Assembly: GCA_019843655.1 (NCBI GenBank)
Contig: JACDQD010000001.1
Span: forward strand, 49,292,794 to 49,356,793
From: Lethocerus indicus
Lineage: Eukaryota; Arthropoda; Insecta; Hemiptera; Belostomatidae
Reading direction: 5' to 3'
DNA length: 64,000 bases
Below the pieces are notes generated by a model that was not told the DNA's origin, searched no databases, and worked only from the letters and a program-made list of their open reading frames with translations. Made by a program: the position numbers and the translations under genes. Positions 59,839-64,000 of the stretch are shown in pieces. Position 1 is the stretch's first letter. Each line of letters starts with the position of its first letter.

Positions 59839-62572
59839 ATACGATGTCATAATCGGGTGCGACATCATCGAGCGAGTAGACGGGGAACAGCGACTGACGA
59901 ACGGCTGTTGGACGGTGACTCTGGGCAACCGACGGTATAACGCGAAACGTGGGACAAAGGGTCGCGGACATGTCGCGGTAACGGCAGTAGAAAACAACCA
60001 GACTGCGCGCGAAATGGTAATCCAGAAAATTAAAGACCGGTATGGTGACGTATTCTATAAAGAAGGGGAACCGTTAACAGCAACGGGTAGAGTCCGGCAC
60101 ACCATAGATTTAGAAGGTACAAAACCGGTATATGTTAAACCGCGTAGATACCCGCAGGCGATGAGAGAAATAATCGCCCAGCATATTAAAGAAATGACAG
60201 ATCAAGGTATTATACGACGATCGACGTCGTCATTCTGTAGCCCCCTATGGGTAGTTCCCAAGAAAATCGGGGCAGATGGAGTACAGAAATATAGAGTCGT
60301 AGTGGATTATAGACAATTGAACAGTAGGACTAGGCTGGAAAGGTACCCACTGCCCCGCTTGGAAGAGATGTTGGATAGAATGGCGGGTGCTCGAGTGTTC
60401 AGTACGCTCGATCTGAAGTCCGGGTATCACCAGATACGGATGCATCCGGAAGACGTGGAGAAAACGGCCTTCAGTTTCGAGCGCGGACACTACGAGTTCC
60501 TACCGATGCCATTCGGATTGAAAAATGCCCCGGCGACCTTCCAACGGTTAATGGACGAATTTCTCGAAGGACTAGATGAGGGGTGTGTCCAGATATACAT
60601 GGACGATATCGTGGTCTTCAGCAAGTCACTGAAAGATCACGAACGCCACCTCGGGAAGCTATTCGAGAGGATCAAGGAATTTGGTCTGAAGGTCGCAGCC
60701 GACAAAACAACGTTGGCAGTAGATCAGATAAGATTCATGGGACACGAGATTACGGCCACGGGAGTGAGTCCGAACGCGGACAAGATCAGAGCAATACGGG
60801 AAATGCCGGTACCCAAGAACGTTAAAGAGGTCCGGACGTCCTTGGGTATGGTTGGATATTATCGGCGATTCATCCGGTTGTTCGCCCACATGACAGAGCC
60901 CTTGACGGCGTTGCTGAAAAAGGGGAAGGAGTTCAGCATCACGTCAAGGGTGCTCGACGCGGTCGAACGATGTAAGGAAACCCTGTGCTCTGCCCCCGTA
61001 TTGAAATTCCCCGACTTCGAACAACAGTTCGTAATAACGACTGACGCAAGTCAGGAAGCGATAGGTGCGGTTCTTTCTCAACCGGAAAAGGATGGCGACA
61101 GGCCGATCGCATTCGCGAGCCGGAAGCTGACGCCAGTGGAGAGAAATTACAGCACAATAGAGCGACAACTGTTGGGAGTCGTATGGGGAATAGAACAGTT
61201 TAGGCCGTACGTGTTTGGGAGATCGTTCGCGGTCCGGACGGACCATAAGCCGTTAGTCTGGGTTGACAAACTAAAAGAGACGTCTGCGCGTATCACGAAG
61301 TGGAAAGAGCGGTTAGCCGCGTACGACTTCTTGATATCGCACACCAAGGGTTCGGAGAACGTGGTGGCAGACTGTCTCTCCAGGAATGTCAACGCCGGAG
61401 AAAACAGCGCGAACGACCCAGAGGTGGCCGGAGAAGGAGACTCCCCATTCGCCCTGAGATACTTGAGGGACTGGGCGTTTAGCGACAGAGGTCTAGGAAC
61501 GACCGAAGAAAGACCACTCGCCACCCCGGAAGGACCAGAGTCTGGCCTTCCGTCTGGAGTGACTCGACTGTCGCAAATAATCAACGACAAGCGGGATCAG
61601 TTGATCCTAGTGAGCATACAGGGGTCGGAAATAACAACGGAACGCGATCGGTATGCGCATACGCGGACAACGACAGTACGCGTGGGGACGGACGCGTCAA
61701 CCGAGCGGTTGGTACAAACCTTGCAACAGGTGCTCGATCAGGACAGGTCGTATTATGCGTATACCGACTCTCGAGAGCTAGAACAGAGGCTGATTACAGC
61801 CTACTTGGCAGGGCAGATAGGACGGACCGGCCAGCTGATAGTTTGCGACAGGATGGTGGAAACCATAAAATCGGAGACGCGGCAAAATGAAATAGTCAAC
61901 AGTTACCATACCGGGATCACAAATCACAGAGGGGAAAAGGAAACGCTGGATCACCTGAAGAAGGAATATTATTGGCCTAACATGTTGGGCACGATTAAGG
62001 AGATTGTCGGGGGTTGTTCGGTATGCAACCGGGTAAAATATGTCCGGAAACCATTGGAAGCCCCGCGGATGGTTACGCCGACCCCGACGGAGCCGGGTCT
62101 GAGGGTCCAGATGGACGTGTTTTTCTGGGAAAAGGAAAAGTACCTCACAACGATTGATGAGTACTCACGCCTAGCCTACGCCCGGCGCATTAGAAATAAA
62201 ACAGCAGGTGCGATTAGAACAGCGTTATTAGAACGATTCGCGGCACAGGGTAAACCTCGCTTAATAATTATGGACAAGGGCCGCGAGTTCGACAACAAGC
62301 GTCTCCGGGATACTCTAAAAGAACTAAACGTTGGCTGGCACTATACGACGCCGCGACACCCGCAGTCCCACGGGATGATCGAGCGATTACACGGGACCCT
62401 CGCGGAACATTTGAATTTATTAAAAATCGGGCGGAACTTAACGGGGACAAACGCGATGGCTAGGGCCGTCCTAGCCTATAATTATAGTATACACTCCGAC
62501 CGCGACGGGTCAGACCCCGCACGATTTAACGAATTCCCTATCGGCACGGGCGGGCGTGTCAGACAAAATTGA
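59825..62572 (+). pseudogene. pol: Retrotransposon pol: reverse transcriptase, RNase H, integrase
   Basis: A 915-codon open frame whose apparent first codon is TTG, so the true start lies upstream in the protease frame. RT has DYRQLNSRT, FSTLDLKSGYHQI, MPFGLKNAPATFQ and the active site IYMDDIVVFS. RNase H starts TTDASQEAIGAVLSQ and the connecting region ends VVADCLSRN. Integrase has the zinc finger HTGITNH...CSVC and a catalytic core D, D-35-E (MDVFFW; IIMDKGREF; HGMIERLHG) with exact 35-residue spacing. It copies and integrates the element's RNA/cDNA. The frame stops at 62572 while the C-terminus continues in another frame, so the protein is cut short. The long intact frame suggests recent activity. 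Confidence 0.9.
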
Positions 62573-62873
62573 AAAGACAAAAACAGAAATGACCAACAAA
62601 CATAATACGGAAACAGAAGGGAATTTGCTGGAAGGAATACGCGCGGGGGATGTGGTTTTTCGAAAGAACGCCTGCCGGCGCCGGAAGACGGATCCGCGGT
62701 ATCTGGGGCCGTATCGGGTCGTGCGGTTGTTAAAAAGAAACCGGGCACGACTTGAGAGAGCCGACGACCCCACAGGGCGCCGCGAGACCGCCCACCTCCA
62801 GGAGTTGCGGACTCCGCTTAAGAGGAAGGTCCGCTTCGCGGACGGTGTGCAAGTTCGTGAGATAGGTCAGTGA
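62556..62873 (+). pseudogene. Integrase C-terminal GPY/F domain, offset frame
   Basis: It overlaps the end of the main pol frame by 17 bases in another frame. It contains GDVVFRKNACRRR, then YLGPYRVVRLLKR, the GPY/F module of gypsy-group integrases, and a basic tail. A one-base change near 62530-62570 would explain the break. Confidence 0.75.
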
Positions 62874-63224
62874 TCGAGTTCGGCGACAATCCGGGGAGCG
62901 CGGAATAAGGGGAATAGTCCGCGGACGGATAACCGATCTCGATCGCTGGAGAATTGTTAGCTAGGGACTCCTCGGCGGAGATAAATTTATTTTGTTGGAT
63001 TAGACCAAATTGTGTTATTTTTGTTTTGTTTTGTTTTACTTTTGTATAAGATTGTTACAGCATCGTTCCTGTCGAGGCGTGCAGAGGACCAACGACAGGA
63101 ACAAGGAAGATGCAAGATTTTGCAGGCCGAGGAGAAACATCGAGAAATCCTATCTCCGAACTTTAGCTAAGAACCTGAACTGTAAATAATCCTAACAAAG
63201 GGGTTTGCCAAATCTGGGGGGAGC
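62874..63224 (+). other. Retrotransposon 3' noncoding region and polypurine tract
   Basis: About 350 bp after pol with no open frame and no env. It ends with CTGGGGGGAGC immediately before the LTR, the expected plus-strand primer. Confidence 0.7.
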
Positions 63225-63420
63225 AGTTAAGAGTGGGCCCGGGGCCCAGAAGGAATTAGAATAGTAAATAAAAACAACGATAGATTTGGCAAAGCCCTTT
63301 GTTAGAAGAACGATATATACGACGAGCCGGGCAGAGCCCGGCAGTCGAGTCTGGTGTATGATAGAGTGCGTGTGAATAAAAGTTTATTTTTTAAAAACGC
63401 AAGTCTTGTCCGGAGGAGCG

Positions 63421-63425
<5 letters not shown>
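63225..63425 (+). repeat. 3' LTR of the Ty3/gypsy element
   Basis: AGTTAAGAGTGGGCCCGG to GAGCGTAACT, 201 bp, with TATA-like GATATATA, polyadenylation signal AATAAA (in GTGAATAAAAG) and the same ends as the solo LTR at 5066-5292. It is directly followed by a (TA)n array (63424-63474). Confidence 0.92.
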
Positions 63426-63478
<53 letters not shown>

Positions 63479-64000
63479 CATACATACATACAATATGTAC
63501 ATACACACAATCTATATATAACCTATATATTAATTCTCGTTTATTTTACGCCCCCTTAAATTTAAGCTTATTTATAAGCGAGAATTTACTTCATACTGTT
63601 TTATTTCATATGTAAACCCAACTTGTGCTCAAGTAGGTTCCACGAAGACGCGATGACGCAAATTAAAAAAAAGGACTTGGAATCCAAATGACGCCGGGTT
63701 ATTCCGACCGATAAGGGGAATTACTACACTCAGCGGGAGAAAGAATATGAAATGTTTATTTATTAGTTTTAATATATACAAAATATTTCTGCTAATTTAT
63801 ACAAATTTTAAATTAAATATCGTCTGTAACGATATATCAAATCGTACCAATCGTACAGGTATCAAATAATACCTGTTTAGGTTAATTGAACTAATAACAT
63901 GAAAAAGACGTTGAGCACTTTCAGCAAGCATAATAAACCATGGATTACCTATTTTTTTTAATTACATTAAGCTCCTAATTGTTTGATTATATTCAAATAT
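63426..64000. other. Non-genic right edge
   Basis: A TA array with CATA repeats to about 63495, then AT-rich sequence with no supported gene or element. Confidence 0.5.

Larger units (their letters stand above)
59300..63425 (+). mobile_element. Ty3/gypsy LTR retrotransposon, 5'-truncated, one LTR
   Basis: The order is a degraded Gag remnant (about 59320-59620), aspartic protease, reverse transcriptase, RNase H, integrase, GPY/F tail, a roughly 350-bp noncoding stretch, a purine tract (CTGGGGGGAGC) and the 3' LTR (63225-63425). No 5' LTR or primer-binding site is present; the left side runs into the polypyrimidine tract. No env-like frame lies between pol and the LTR, so it resembles an env-less Metaviridae element rather than an errantivirus. 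It has at least two frame breaks and a Gag-region stop, so this copy is non-autonomous. It is in the same orientation as the solo LTR at 5066. Confidence 0.9.

Noticed and set aside
62874..63224. Possible env gene after pol
   Set aside because: Only about 350 bp without an open frame; no membrane or signal segment.

Overview
The window is nuclear DNA of an arthropod, most likely an insect. Genes have many short exons with GT/AG introns, intergenic DNA is AT-rich, and there are microsatellites and degraded Ty3/gypsy, Jockey-type and mariner-type elements. The gene families (class II PI3K, adenylate kinase 7, Ric8, FAM114A, Nup58, a Gyc88E-type soluble guanylyl cyclase, a GNBP/beta-1,3-glucan recognition protein) fit an insect. 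The GC- and CpG-richer block at about 49-63 kb beside very AT-rich DNA could suit a hymenopteran, but the order is not proven.

Layout. 1-4309 (-): N-terminal nine exons of a class II PI3K, running off the left edge. 5066-5292: solo LTR inside a TA/TG array. 5577-13953 (-): adenylate kinase 7, 19 exons, 828 codons with every phase matching. 15645-18965 (-): Ric8/synembryn, 11 exons, 536 codons. 19873-25895 (+): FAM114A-like protein, 10 exons plus a decayed duplicate exon. 27962-34689 (-): Nup58-like nucleoporin, 7 exons. 36679-44684 (-): atypical soluble guanylyl cyclase, 13 exons, 740 codons. 45040-46515 (-): Jockey-type LINE remnant. 46.5-53.7 kb: mostly non-genic, with orphan exon-like islands. 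53713-58516 (-): GNBP-like secreted protein, 8 exons. 58.6-59.27 kb: a long TC/TA/polypyrimidine tract. 59.3-63425 (+): 5'-truncated Ty3/gypsy element with one surviving LTR.

The coding models were built by hand from splice sites and reading phase. In five of the six complete models every junction has a conventional choice; the FAM114A model has one ambiguous acceptor. All six total lengths are multiples of three, which is the main internal support. The genes do not form a pathway. Ric8 and FAM114A are divergently transcribed from a roughly 900-bp shared interval, and FAM114A and Nup58 converge. Several introns carry dispersed repeats.

The most interesting points are: (1) the cyclase ends in a polybasic CVVL CaaX box, as reported for the mammalian beta-2 subunit, and has His in place of the catalytic Asn of the VNxxSR motif; (2) a mariner-derived MITE is nested in a dispersed repeat whose second copy preserves the empty site; (3) FAM114A carries a duplicated exon whose copy has lost a usable in-phase donor; (4) a roughly 100-bp repeat lies in three different introns, always in the sense direction of the host gene; (5) a roughly 650-bp GA/TA tract sits just upstream of the GNBP start; (6) several unassigned exon-like islands lie at 46.8, 49.5, 51.0 and 57.4 kb.
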